A stretch of DNA of 64,000 nucleotides from Symbiodinium natans (GCA_905221605.1 CAJNDS010000252.1:1-64000), one strand, 5' to 3'; numbered from the stretch's first letter, positions 21,200 through 31,266 are shown. Translations and numbers: made by a program. Notes: generated by a model not told the origin, from the sequence alone.

Positions 21200-21202
21200 T
21201 CA
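21200..21202 (-). promoter_or_regulatory. In-frame UGA between gag and pol, candidate readthrough site
   Basis: The minus-strand context is TCT TGA CTC CGG. The 23 codons after it contain no stop and no ATG and join pol in frame. UGA followed by C is a leaky stop context. Confidence 0.5.
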
Positions 21203-22411
21203 AGACCCCTTCGTGCACAGATGGCCAGGGTGGTCGCCACCACACCCAGCTCTCCAACAGATGTGGAAACCACGGCCGCAACGGTTCTTGGAGTTAACTC
21301 GAAAGCGGCACCTTCCTTGGTTGAAGGCAAAGCAGACAGGCTTGTCGTTCACGCGGCTGACACAGCCGTCGGGCACTGTGAACTCCTTGCGAACCTCACC
21401 CTTAGACGACTTGCCCTTACCCTTACCTTTCCCTTTATCGCCCTTCTCACCGCCTTTGGGGTCATCCCATTTGCGCTTGCCTGGCCAGGGGGCAGAAGGA
21501 GGAGGAGTAGGGAGAGCGTTAAGGTACTGCAAAACCTCTTGCGACTCGGACAACAGCTTGATCTGGGTTTCCAAAGGCTTCTCACGGCCGGGCTCGCCGG
21601 CAAGTTTTCCAAGGAGCGCATGCGAAGCCAGCGTGAACAGGTGCCGGTCGGCAGCAATAAGTTGATGAGTGGTTACTTTGGAGTAACCACTGGGCACGGG
21701 CCTCATCAAGGCAAGGAAGCATTTATGACACCACTCTTCAAGCACCTGAAAGCTGCACAAGCCGGCGAGATCATATGCCAGCGAGCGACGAGTCCAAGCG
21801 TTGCGCAGAGCTAAGTCAGTGTGCGTGTCACAAGTGGCAGATTCGGCTTTGCTCGCCATCTTCAAGTTCCCCTCGCCATCAACCACCACTTGCTGGTCTT
21901 TCTTCAACATCTGAGCTTCCTGGGCACGGCTGATGATGCGATAGGCTGGCAAGTACTGGAGGACTCCATCCTCGAGTTGTTTGACAAGAGTGTCCACAAC
22001 GGAATGAGCTGGCAAGGTTTCAGGCGAAAGAATGAGGCCCGTGACACGCTTCTTCAAGGCCTCCTGGCGGGCCAAGCGCTCCGCATTGGGCATAGCACGA
22101 ACCGCAGCTGTGTCAGCGGCAGGTTCCACGCGTGCCTTCATGTCAGCCACGCTTAGGTTCTGGGCTTCAAACATCAAACGTCTCACCTTAGAGGACTGAT
22201 CAGGCGGGAAGTCATGTGGAAAAATGTTTCCCATCCATCGCTTCACATCGGCTTCATCCAATTGTGTCGGCGTGGTAGACACAGCAAAAGCCAAGGTTCC
22301 GAAGCTCTTGAATCCCGCATCGACAAGAGTGCGAATGGTGGACTCGCTGAGTTTGACCTTCTGGCAACGCTCCAAAAACCAGGCCTCGCTATCCACTGCA
22401 ATCCCCGCCAT
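21200..22411 (-). CDS. Gag-like ORF with C-terminal Cys/His cluster
   Basis: The predicted protein is 403 aa from an ATG at 22411. The N-terminus (MAGIAVDSEAWFLERC...) and the central part show no recognised family. A Lys/Gly-rich tract (GEKGDKGKGKGKGKSSKGE, near 324-342) precedes a Cys/His cluster, CFAFNQGRC...CGRGFHIC..AGCGGDHPGHLC, close to the C-terminus, consistent with a nucleic-acid-binding Gag. It ends at TGA 21202-21200. The frame downstream is the same frame as pol and stays open with no ATG, so Gag and pol look like a Gag-stop-Pol readthrough pair. Confidence 0.7.
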   Translation of the reverse strand: MAGIAVDSEAWFLERCQKVKLSESTIRTLVDAGFKSFGTLAFAVSTTPTQLDEADVKRWMGNIFPHDFPPDQSSKVRRLMFEAQNLSVADMKARVEPAADTAAVRAMPNAERLARQEALKKRVTGLILSPETLPAHSVVDTLVKQLEDGVLQYLPAYRIISRAQEAQMLKKDQQVVVDGEGNLKMASKAESATCDTHTDLALRNAWTRRSLAYDLAGLCSFQVLEEWCHKCFLALMRPVPSGYSKVTTHQLIAADRHLFTLASHALLGKLAGEPGREKPLETQIKLLSESQEVLQYLNALPTPPPSAPWPGKRKWDDPKGGEKGDKGKGKGKGKSSKGEVRKEFTVPDGCVSRVNDKPVCFAFNQGRCRFRVNSKNRCGRGFHICWRAGCGGDHPGHLCTKGS

Positions 22412-22803
22412 GGCTCGACACCTAGCAAGTCGGGACGATCTCGCTCCTTGTCGGGTTGAAGCCTAAAGATCGACTTCGGACAAGTAAGATGGGTATTGCA
22501 ACACAGTCAAACGTGTCCGCAGTTTCCCCGAGCAGAAGCCCATGCTTTTATCATGACTGTGATTCCGAAGTGCTCTGACGGTGAATGAAGCCTCGGCTCT
22601 CACAGCTGGGTGATTCTCGATAAAGGCTTCGAGTCAGCTGGAGTAGGCTCAACTTGTTCTCCCCAAAGATCTCGACTTGCGTTCGAGTGGGAGCAACATC
22701 ACCGATTGTCAGACTTCGGCGCGACGCCTGAGATTGGCCAGAAGGATGTACCGTCTGTGCTGTTCACAAGGACAGATGCACTCGTTTTCCTTCAAGATTT
22801 CGA

Positions 22804-25044
22804 TCACTCTGCAGCCTCCAAAATGTGCCGGCATTGTTTACAGGGGTCAGGGTCCTCAAAATAGACCCCCGCTTCACGGAAAGGAATATGATTCCTCGAG
22901 AGAGGTCGGCCACACCACAAGTTGGCTTGATCCTTCAAACAATGCGTTATGCCGGACACTGTGTGCACTACAAGAGAATCTTCAGAAACATTCGGCCCAA
23001 AAGGGGCCCTCTCTAAGCCTCCTCCACCGCGGCCTGGAGCCTCAGAAGCTTCAGAGCTCTGTGAAGACGGGGGGTCCTCGAACTCGTCAAAATCGTGTCG
23101 TGGCACAGGCGCCTCGGGCTCCGGAGCAATGACGTCCTGGGTGGCACCTGGTCGCTCCGCTGCAGCCACTTGCACCACCCGATCAACGTCAGACAAGTCA
23201 GGGTCATAGTCTCCCGCGCGGATGGCTTCGAACATCGCCATGACTCGCCCGTACAAAAGGGTGTACTGCTGCCGGGCGTAGGTCGCCGGTGATTTCTCCT
23301 TTGGAGCAATGTGGTGTCCAAGAAGGCGCTTTTCCGCTCCACTGAATTTTGGGCGAGGGCAGCGGCCCGCCCAAGATGTCAAAGTGGCCTTCAACGAATG
23401 CGTCGCCCTCTGCATGGCTTGGTCTTGATCGATTCCCTTCAAAATCAGAAAGTCCTGCAGGTAGCTGGTCGCCTCGACGCTCCCCATCTGAACAGTGCTC
23501 CAGCGGTTTTGGCTCTCGAGGCGTGACGGCAGCGCAAAATTCTCAAGAGAGAGGCCTTCATGTTCACGAGCCTCCAGCCAAGCTTTCGCCCAATTGTTGC
23601 CAGACAACCCACAGCCGAGGGCTGCGTAGGGAAGCAGCCCGGGTTTTGCCTCCTTAGAGACAGTCGTCTTGGATGTCAAGCCTGATGCAACAACCAAGAT
23701 CACGCCGTCGGACTCCTGAATTGAAATCTCCTTGAGGTTCTGAGAATCGCTCCATCTGTCAGCCGAATGCGCACAAAACAGCAGCTGTCCACAAATGCAC
23801 GCAAGTACTGGTCCAGTTTCCACACAGAATGCTTCCAATGCCATCAACATGGGAACCGTCAGTTCAGGTTTCTGTTGCAGAGGACGCTTCATCAAATATA
23901 GGTCCCGGCTTATGCCAAGCACCCGGCTGGAGAGGACTGTTTCAGGCTCCATGTGCAGCAACTTGGCGACCCCGTGCACAAAGCGAAGGCCTTCCACAAA
24001 ATGCGTCATGCTGGTCGGTCTGGCTCCTGAGTCACGCAAGAAATTTGCATACATGTATATGGTCGGCTCATCGACTGCAAGAGGGCTGTCTATGCTCTCT
24101 GTTGTGCACCAGGAAAAATACCTCAGGAGGGACCCACCTCGCTTTGAGATTGTCCTGGAAGCTTTAGTTCTGAAGGCATCCGAAAAAGACTTCTTGATGG
24201 CCTCCTCGTTTACATCTGCACCGAGCAACGACAGCAAAGACCTTCCCAAGCTACTCACCTCTGGATCCCACAAGATGACCAGCCTCATCTTCTTAAGAGC
24301 AGCCGTTCGGATGTCTTCCTCCGACCGCTCCACTGTGATGCGTTTCAGGAACTTAACCGTCGTGGGTGGCACACACCTTCGTTTTGCTTCGTCATCGGAT
24401 TCCTCTGGATCAAGAAAATCAATTGCACCAATAACTTGCAAAGGACTCGTTCCTCTCTCCCAGGAAAAACGCAAAGACGAAGATGTTTCCCATGAAAATC
24501 TCGGCCTGCTCTCAAAACGCTGTTGCGAAGTAGCCTCTACAGCTGCACGCTGGAAATCACCCAAGATTCGGTCATCTGGAAGAGGGACCAGAAGCGAAGC
24601 GTCATCGGATTCTTGAAAAGAATGGCTTGCCACACGCAAGGTGGCACTCAAGAAATCGTCTGTCTCCAAGTCACGACAGGCGTCATACCAAGCAGCTTCA
24701 GAAATTGAAGTAGGTGCACACGACGAAGGCGGTATGCGTGGGCCGAATACAGGCTCTCTGCCTTGAACCCAGCCTGGGTCGACCCAACCCTCATCGTCCC
24801 CTGGAACCCCGGGCAAACCCTGAAAAGGCCTAGTGCAGTTGACCCAGTTGCGACTCTCCAAAGCCTCAGTATCTTCAAGGGCTCCCGACTCACCCCCTTG
24901 AAAAGAGCCCTGAAGAGAACGAACGAAAGACTGGGCTTGCTCATCAGCGGCACGCAAGTCACACTCGGTCCGGTCGACCACACCTGCGGGGCTGAACAAG
25001 AGCCAAGGGTCGAGATTGTCGGGTTCGGAGGAAGGATTCGACAT
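22804..25044 (-). CDS. Tyrosine recombinase of the YR retrotransposon
   Basis: The predicted protein is 746 aa from a true ATG at 25044. The C-terminal half carries the tyrosine recombinase signature: SADRWSDSQ (first Arg, about residue 429), THSLKATLTSWAG (the H-x-L-[RK]-x-T box, about 549, with Lys where many family members have Arg), LLGHH (second His), and SPATYARQQY (nucleophilic Tyr, about 588). In DIRS-order elements this enzyme inserts the circular cDNA by site-specific recombination. The N-terminal 250 residues are acidic and show no clear domain. The last 60 residues contain HCLKDQANLWCGR and DPCKQCRHI, a possible zinc-binding tail that resembles the small Cys/His modules of neighbouring retroelement ORFs. 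About 390 bases separate it from the gag-like ORF. Confidence 0.85.
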   Translation of the reverse strand: MSNPSSEPDNLDPWLLFSPAGVVDRTECDLRAADEQAQSFVRSLQGSFQGGESGALEDTEALESRNWVNCTRPFQGLPGVPGDDEGWVDPGWVQGREPVFGPRIPPSSCAPTSISEAAWYDACRDLETDDFLSATLRVASHSFQESDDASLLVPLPDDRILGDFQRAAVEATSQQRFESRPRFSWETSSSLRFSWERGTSPLQVIGAIDFLDPEESDDEAKRRCVPPTTVKFLKRITVERSEEDIRTAALKKMRLVILWDPEVSSLGRSLLSLLGADVNEEAIKKSFSDAFRTKASRTISKRGGSLLRYFSWCTTESIDSPLAVDEPTIYMYANFLRDSGARPTSMTHFVEGLRFVHGVAKLLHMEPETVLSSRVLGISRDLYLMKRPLQQKPELTVPMLMALEAFCVETGPVLACICGQLLFCAHSADRWSDSQNLKEISIQESDGVILVVASGLTSKTTVSKEAKPGLLPYAALGCGLSGNNWAKAWLEAREHEGLSLENFALPSRLESQNRWSTVQMGSVEATSYLQDFLILKGIDQDQAMQRATHSLKATLTSWAGRCPRPKFSGAEKRLLGHHIAPKEKSPATYARQQYTLLYGRVMAMFEAIRAGDYDPDLSDVDRVVQVAAAERPGATQDVIAPEPEAPVPRHDFDEFEDPPSSQSSEASEAPGRGGGGLERAPFGPNVSEDSLVVHTVSGITHCLKDQANLWCGRPLSRNHIPFREAGVYFEDPDPCKQCRHILEAAE

Positions 25045-25477
25045 GTTGCAAGCGGCACCTTAGTCGGACAGCTGAAGAAGAAGGCGAACACACGTATGCG
25101 GGCGGGGGCCGGTGCAGGCAAGAGCAAGCCAATGAGGAGGGTCGAGAAACAAAAGGATCCTGGATCCTTCTCTGGTACTGACCAACACACCACAGAAAGA
25201 GCTCTCGAGGACGTACGAAAAGAGACTGGGAGGAGCGTCTAGCTGACGCTGAAGTGAAGCGGTATGAAAGGACCGAGGCCGGATGCAGACCGCCTGGAAA
25301 ACGGGGGCTGGCGGCACAACAGGCCAGTCCCAACTGAGAGAGCTGCTCGCAGAGCTCGACTCGCTGTCCATCCGCCGAGAGCTCACAGGCTCTCGGCTTG
25401 CACGACCCCTAAGGGGAGACCAATAGCACCTCGAACCTCTAGCACGGCACCCTTACAGGATTAGCGGAGGCTCAAAA

Positions 25478-25727
25478 GACAAAAATTTTCTCTCAGCCCG
25501 AGCTCGAGCAGCTGTGAACATGAACGGGCCAACTGTGGATTCAAGCATGCAGCAAGTCACATGGCTAAAAACAACGTTCATGATGCTGAGGAAAATTCGT
25601 TTAAAACTCGAAACACTTTCCGCAACTCAAAAAGGTCGCAAAAAGGATTATTAAAAACCCCGTGCTCGAAGGAAGAGCACTACAACTTTAGTTTGAGAGA
25701 GAAATGTCAGGCGAGCTGAAATTTTCC
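25478..25727 (-). repeat. Split direct repeat A1 (250 bp)
   Basis: This is the outer 5' end of the element on the minus strand, and the partner of A2 at 16926-17175. Flanking DNA starts TTCTAAACAGC at 25728. Confidence 0.92.
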
Positions 25728-26109
25728 TTCTAAACAGCACAGCACCCAACTTACACAGCTTCGCACTTGCACAGCACTTTCTCGGTCTCACAAAGCGACG
25801 TGCAGTTGTCCTGCCTTCTTAGTGTTTTCTCAGCTCTCTTGGCCTTGAGCCAAAAGTCAAAAGTAAAACCGAAAACCCAGTTGACGCCACCTACGCAAGC
25901 TCACTTCTCCTACACAACAAAGTCTCAAGGAAAAACATGCTCGACTGCTCAGGGAAGACCTGTACGTCCTGGGCATACAGTAAGCACGCCAAACATGCAC
26001 CTTGGCCTAAAAGGCATCCCGCTGACGTGTCTGTACACAGATTTTCACACCCCCTTTCGGGATGACCTTTTAGTTCACCTCACTCTCAGATGACGACATC
26101 TTCAGACGA
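25728..26109. other. Flank between the YR element and the minus-strand retroelement remains
   Basis: No supported gene. It probably belongs to the 3' untranslated part of the older minus-strand element next to it. Confidence 0.35.
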
Positions 26110-26763
26110 TCACTCCAGTCTCAGAGGCCTGCTGCTGTTTCCTGTCACACATGCCGAACACGGAGTGACGCATGTCGGGTTGGAGGTAACTGCCGCCACA
26201 CGCTTGCAGTACACACTGTGATATCTATCCCCGGACGGGAAGATGCACAGTTCTGTGTTGTCTGGTTCTGGCTCACAGTTCCCACACTGCCACATGGTCC
26301 GCCAGGATCCCTCAAGTCGATAGCATGTCTGATCGTTGTGAAAGAGGCCCTGAGACGATGAGGCAAAGATGCGCTTGTCAACTCTGTCTTTGCTGCTGAA
26401 ACTTGCGGGCCTCTTCTTTGCACCAGCTGCCTTTGGCCTCGCTCTCAACGACGACGCCTCCTTTGTACCATCTGGCTCATGAGAACCCATTCTCTCATCT
26501 ACTGCCAGATCTTTCTGCTGACTTCTCTCAGGCACAGAGTTGTTTTGGGCACCTTGCGGCTTCATCGCGTCATCATCCAGAGGTGGATTCTGTGTAGCAG
26601 CTCTTTGCTGCCCATAACTCATCCGGAAAAACAATGCCCACGCACAACAGCATGTCATGATCAGCGTACCAACCAAGATGCCGTTGACAAAGAACCCGAT
26701 AATGATGACCCATACTGGGTCCCAGGTCGGACTGGTAAACATCTGTACAAGCTCACTGCCCAT
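26110..26763 (-). CDS. Membrane segment plus double Cys/His module (retroelement ORF3-like)
   Basis: The predicted protein is 217 aa. A hydrophobic segment near residues 15-45 (WVIIIGFFVNGILVGTLIMT) ends in CCCAW. A charged middle with no domain follows. The C-terminus has two Cys/His modules: LFHNDQTCYRL...QCGNC and RYHSVYCKRV...CVTPCSAC. Both follow the pattern [FY]H-x(3,4)-C-x2-[LV]-x(n)-C-x2-C seen in ORF3 of the Copia element at 5281-5586. The order, membrane segment then zinc-like module, is also the same. It lies downstream, on the same strand, of a methyltransferase-like fragment (27013-27759), so the two probably come from one retroelement. The function is unknown; it could be host-captured, but the setting argues for an element accessory protein. 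Confidence 0.5.
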   Translation of the reverse strand: MGSELVQMFTSPTWDPVWVIIIGFFVNGILVGTLIMTCCCAWALFFRMSYGQQRAATQNPPLDDDAMKPQGAQNNSVPERSQQKDLAVDERMGSHEPDGTKEASSLRARPKAAGAKKRPASFSSKDRVDKRIFASSSQGLFHNDQTCYRLEGSWRTMWQCGNCEPEPDNTELCIFPSGDRYHSVYCKRVAAVTSNPTCVTPCSACVTGNSSRPLRLE

Positions 26764-27012
26764 GAAGGTGGTTCCCCAAGTCTACTGGCCTCGCAGTCTC
26801 CACTCCAGAGCTCATCAACGCAAGAATGGCCACTGAAATCGCCACTCTCATCAAAGGCTGTGCAACCATGAGGCTCGAGGAAAACTAGAAAACTTGCGTT
26901 ACAAAGAATCACAAGTGCTGTGCAAACGCACTGTGCAAAATGCACCTCGACTATACTCCTCACATGAGTCGATCATGTGTGGCGTAAGATGAAGCCACAT
27001 CGGTTCCCCCTT

Positions 27013-27759
27013 TCAGTTTGTTGCTTTTAGGGCCTTGAGCAACCCGTCTGCCAGCACCTTGCTATACCTCCCTGTTGCTGTGTAGTCAGTGTCATGGAAC
27101 GAGGCATGTGTCTGGCAACTGCAGCTTCCAAACATGTCGAAAAGCTTCTGGGCGCACTCGGAATGTGAACACATGAACCTGAGACGTTTTGACACTGGAA
27201 GACCGCTTCGACTCACCACGCCGGTGGCACATAGCCATACATCTACGGGATACACAAGACCTGAGGCTCGAAGGACATGCTGCGTTCCCCATCTCTTCCA
27301 AATCATGTTTTGCTTTGGCAGTTAAGTACGTCCATCTCCAAGCTTCAGATACTTCTCTGCAGCTCGCATCAGTGCCTCCCATTCGAGGTCGGATTCTGTA
27401 CACCTTTGCACAAAGTTCCTCAGCATCGAGCCTGAAGAGCAAGGCGTAGACACGTGAACGTGGATCCAAAGCCCCCTGTTCTTCCAAGCAATGATGACCT
27501 TGATGGTTTCTGTCAACACTCTCGAGGTCTCGGCATTGGCTGTGATCCCGCAATACGGAACCCCAAGTGATCCACACACCTGGCACAGGGCAGAACCCTC
27601 ACTGCAAAACACCTCCAGCACTGCCACTTCATCAGATTCTTTCAAGCTCTCTGGAGAAACTTGCAGCTGTGACAACATGTACAACAACTCCACATGTCCA
27701 TCCTGTGTGATGAAATCCCAATCGCGTTGGTGACAGGTAGGGTGAAGACATTGCGACAT
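27013..27759 (-). pseudogene. Methyltransferase-like retroelement fragment interrupted by one stop
   Basis: On the minus strand one frame runs from 27759 to 27013 and is broken only by TAA at 27324-27322. The first part (145 codons) has LEVFCSEGSALCQVCG, a motif-I-like glycine loop, and HVSTPCSSGS, a Pro-Cys loop like motif IV of C5 methyltransferases. The second part reads MIWKRWGTQHVLRASGL... and ends at a natural-looking stop after CSCQTH...LADGLLKALKA. The layout resembles the methyltransferase-like modules carried by other dinoflagellate retroelements, but it differs from the module in the YR pol ORF. The single stop suggests a recent inactivation or a readthrough site. The catalytic status is uncertain and the family assignment rests on the two motifs. 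Confidence 0.45.
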
Positions 27760-29155
27760 TGCGTCAAGGTGGCGGCATGGTTAAGTTCATTGGTCGGTGT
27801 GGCCGGGGCAGAGTGCGAGGAAGGTGTGAAGTCTGGATACTTGCAATCGTGCTTCGATGCGTTTGGCATCCAAAAGGGCACAACCTCCGTCCCAGACCTA
27901 GCAGGTCTTCTGGAGAAAACAGGTGCACCGGCTCTAACGTCGGAAGCCTACAGCAGATTCCGCAGAGTGCTTGGAAAGGTGCTCTTACCAACACACTGAC
28001 ACTTTCCTTGCACTGACACCACACATCGACCAAAAAAACAAAGCAGAAAGGTACCACACACGGGTTGCTGCGGTTTTTGTTGTGTTTTGTGGTGGTTTGG
28101 TGTGTGTCTGCTTTGGCGCCTGCTAGTGTTTTACCTCTGTGTTAAGACCCCAAGAAGGCGTCGATTCAAAAAAAACACAAGACACCAATGCAACGACCAA
28201 AATGAAGACACAGAAAATGCAAAACACAAGCGACTAAAACTTGAAACCAAAAAAAAGAACCAACACAGCGACCAAAATAAAGGCAGCGCCCGGAAATGTT
28301 GCAAAAAAAAACTCAAAATCAACTTGATAAGTTAAATTATAAGTTGAATTTATTAATTTACTCTGTGTTATGGCTTAAGCCCCTTGGCTCAAGGCCGCGT
28401 CTGCTCGAGTGGTTAAGCCACCAGGGAAGCCGCAGAAGGGTGGGAGTCCGTTGCTAAAGGTCCTGCTTTGCTTGGAACCCTACTCGTAGGCAGTTGCCCC
28501 TCTGGGATAGCCTGGAGGCGTAGGTGAGCTTGGTGCTGTGTTTGCTTTGTTTCTCGAAACTCTCTCTTTCTGAAGCTTGCAACTTAACCGAGAGATCATT
28601 CCGACAAAAAACAAAGAACGTTGGCGCTAGAGATTGATCAAAACTTCCCCACGCCTGTCCTGGAAGCAATTTTGCCTCTACGGCCAATTGGGTGCGGCAA
28701 TCAAATTGGAAAAGAATGCCAAGAGAGAATTTCAGACAGCTATAAGGCTGATGAGCCGCCAAAAGGTCTTCAAACTTCTGACGCGCGGCGCACCATAAAC
28801 AATTGGTCCAGGCAGCTTGTTGTCAGCTACGGAACCTGAAGTGCAAGAGAGAAAATGCTTCTGTCTGTATGATCAAAACCACATGGCACCAACTGAGCAA
28901 TTACTACAAGTCAATTTTTCACATTAAAAGCCGCTAACAGTGCCGTTTGCACAGAGCGAATTGCCATAGTAGAAGGTCAGACTTCTTTCTTGTTGTCAAA
29001 TAGTTTTCTTAGGTTTCTGGAAGCCATTGTTAACACAGCGTCGGGCCTTGGTGGAGTACAAGCTGGAAATGGCCTTGGTGAAGGCAACTTCCAAGCCATT
29101 TTCATGAAGATGCTAAGGCAGCAAAGTCAGGCTTATCATTCCGCAGCTGCGTTGT
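27760..29155. other. Non-coding stretch with A-rich low-complexity part
   Basis: 28160-28320 is A- and C-rich with few G bases (AAAAAACACAAG, ACCAAAATGAAG and similar), giving a lysine-rich spurious ORF. 28330-28365 is AT-rich. No gene supported. Confidence 0.5.
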
Positions 29156-29690
29156 ACCTGGGAGGTCCGGGCCGGACGTCTCAATTCTTGACATGAGTTC
29201 CGACGCCAAACTCAGCGCCGCAGAAGCTTCTTTGCCATCTTCGCACTGCGCGCCAAGATAGAAACAGCTGAATTCAAGCAATAAGCACTGGAAAAAAGGC
29301 ATCCGAGTTACATGTGTGGGCGGAGTCGGTGGAGTTCATGTAAGCTGAGTCGGCGGAGTCCTTCCAAAGTGGAATTCCCCTTAGAACGGCAGCGGAGTCG
29401 AGGTGAGCCCGTTTTAAATATACAATGGTTTTTAAACCGGGAGACACGACTCCGCGACATGTGTACCATCCCTCGTGCACCAATCCTGCAACATCTACGC
29501 TAAGATTCGATGGGGTGGGGGGTAATCTTGCATCCTGATTCACGTTTAAGAACTGCAAAGCTGCGCAAAAGTTGCTCTCCGTGTTCACTGCAAGTGACCT
29601 GAAGAAATCTCACAAATCCGACCTGACATCGTGCCCAGTTTATGCGCCCCCAAACTGACGCATTTTTTGAGACGTCCAGCGCAGTCCCCC
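29156..29690 (+). repeat. Repeat segment X-Y (left copy)
   Basis: Segment X (29156-29450) is inverted at 29981-30252, and segment Y (29451-29690) is inverted at 31035-31266. Here X and Y are contiguous with the junction CACGAC|TCCGCG. Copies differ by scattered substitutions and small gaps. Confidence 0.85.
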
Positions 29691-29980
29691 AAGGTTCACG
29701 GTCGATCCGTTAATTCGTCAGCCGACACCGTGCCAGACGTGAACCGACGGTCACGCCAGACTGACGCTCAATTGTAAATGAGAGAAAGTAGGAACGACAC
29801 GAGGACTCAGCGTCCGTCATCTGGCCTCTATGGGAAATCTGGGCCCGCTTCTGAGACTAAATTTTGACCCAGAGCTGAATCTGGGCGGCCCCGCTTTTGG
29901 GGCCGTCTGCAAAAAAAAGTGACTTCAGGCGGCCCCAAAAAATGGGGCGCTGCCATCACTGACCGGCGGCTAAACTAATA

Positions 29981-30252
29981 GTCGTGTCTTTCCCGGTTTA
30001 AAAACCATTATAAATTAAACGGGCTCACCTTGACCCGCTGCCGTCTAAAGGGAATTCCACTTTGGAAAGGACTCCGCCGACTCAGCTTAACCGACTCCGC
30101 CCACGCATGTAACTCGGATGCCTTTATGCCAGTGCTTATTGCTTGAATTCAGCTGTTTCTATCTTGGTCAAGATGGCAAAGCTTCTGCGGCGCTGAGTTT
30201 GACGTCGGAACTCATGTCAAGAATTGAGACGTCCGGCCCGGACCTCCCAGGT
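29981..30252 (-). repeat. Inverted copy of segment X
   Basis: Starts GTCGTGTCTTTCCCGG and ends GGACCTCCCAGGT on the plus strand; reverse complement of 29156-29450 with about 20 bases fewer. Confidence 0.85.
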
Positions 30253-31034
30253 TGCCAGTTCGGCTCAGGGAAAATTGCTGACGGCTGCAGAAATCGTGAG
30301 GGTTTTGCGCAATCCCAACCCCCCGACTTGCCAGAAATGACTACCTGCTTCCGGAACGTCAACTTTTGCCAGCAAAAGCTGTCGCTTGTCAGGCCCTTTA
30401 GGTTTTCAAAACAACCACAGCCCGCGACCTGTCCAGATCCATCTGAACCTTGCGCTCCGCAGCAGGCGATGTGATGGCAGCCCGTTTTGCCTGCCAACTT
30501 GTCCGCGCATTGGTTGGCCTGGTGTCTCCAAAGCTAAGAAAAGCCAAACTTCATTTCAAACTTACGGCTGGTGCAGGTGGGATTTTTCCCAAGTGGGTCT
30601 TGTCCTACCACAGTCCTAGATCAAAATCCCAGCCATCCGAGCCTTCTTTGTTGGGATATTTTTGCGGCGCATCTTGGCTACGGAGTTAGCAGGCAGGAAC
30701 GGACCTGCGCTGGCGGGCTAGAATTTTGATGCAAGGTCTGGCAGGGTCACCTGGTGTGTTTATACAGTAGGGCCGCGCCAAGAAAGTAAATTCGGATACG
30801 GCCGTTCCAAGGTTTGCTCGTCAGCTGGAAGGAAGCGGTGAAGGGGGCGAAGGTGATCATCGGAAGGCTGGAAGGCAGCCTCGCTGAGCTTCCGGCTGCG
30901 ACCTGTGTAAACACAGACCTGTCTAAACTCTCGCAGATGTTTTGCACTTGATGCACAATCTTGGGTTCTGAGACTGCGGAAGACTTAGCGGCCTGCAGCA
31001 GCAGCTTGCGCTTGAACAGTGTGGTGGGTACCTA

Positions 31035-31266
31035 GGGAGACTGCGCTGGACGTCGTAAAAAAATGCGTCAGTTTGGGGCGCATAAATGGGCACGATGTCA
31101 GGTGGGATTTGTGAGATTTCTTCAGGTCACTTGCAGTAAACACGGAGTTTGCGCAGCTTTGCAGTTCTTAAACGTGATTCAGGAAGCAAGATTACCCCCC
31201 ACCCCAAAGAATCTCAGCGTAGATGTTGCAGGATTGGTGCACGAGGGATGGTACACATGTCGCGGA
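31035..31266 (-). repeat. Inverted copy of segment Y
   Basis: Reverse complement of 29451-29690, ending GTACACATGTCGCGGA. It is separated from inverted X by 782 bases, so on the minus strand the order is Y, spacer, X, a circular permutation of the left copy. Confidence 0.82.

Larger units (their letters stand above)
16622..25727 (-). mobile_element. PAT-like tyrosine-recombinase (YR) retrotransposon with split direct repeats
   Basis: This is a 9.1-kb element read on the minus strand. The order from its 5' side is: A1 (25727-25478), YR ORF, gag-like ORF, pol ORF, B1 (17446-17176), A2 (17175-16926), a 33-base gap, B2 (16892-16622). This A1-ORFs-B1-A2-B2 order is the split-direct-repeat layout of PAT/Ngaro-type members of the DIRS order. 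Those elements replicate through a circular DNA and integrate with a tyrosine recombinase, leaving no target duplication. B1 and A2 abut with no spare base. The two A copies (250 bp) differ by one base that I can see, and the two B copies (271 bp) look identical, so the insertion seems recent. All three ORFs are long and open. The gene order with the recombinase first differs from canonical DIRS1, PAT and Ngaro, where it is last. Confidence 0.88.

Noticed and set aside
28087-28335. 82-aa lysine-rich ORF
   Set aside because: It is a product of A-rich low-complexity DNA.
28390-28455. tRNA-like sequence: TGCTCGAGTGG (A-box-like) followed by GGTGGGAGTCC (B-box-like)
   Set aside because: The D-arm looks like tRNA-Ser/Leu, but no anticodon stem, T-arm or acceptor pairing could be built; at most a decayed tRNA-derived repeat.
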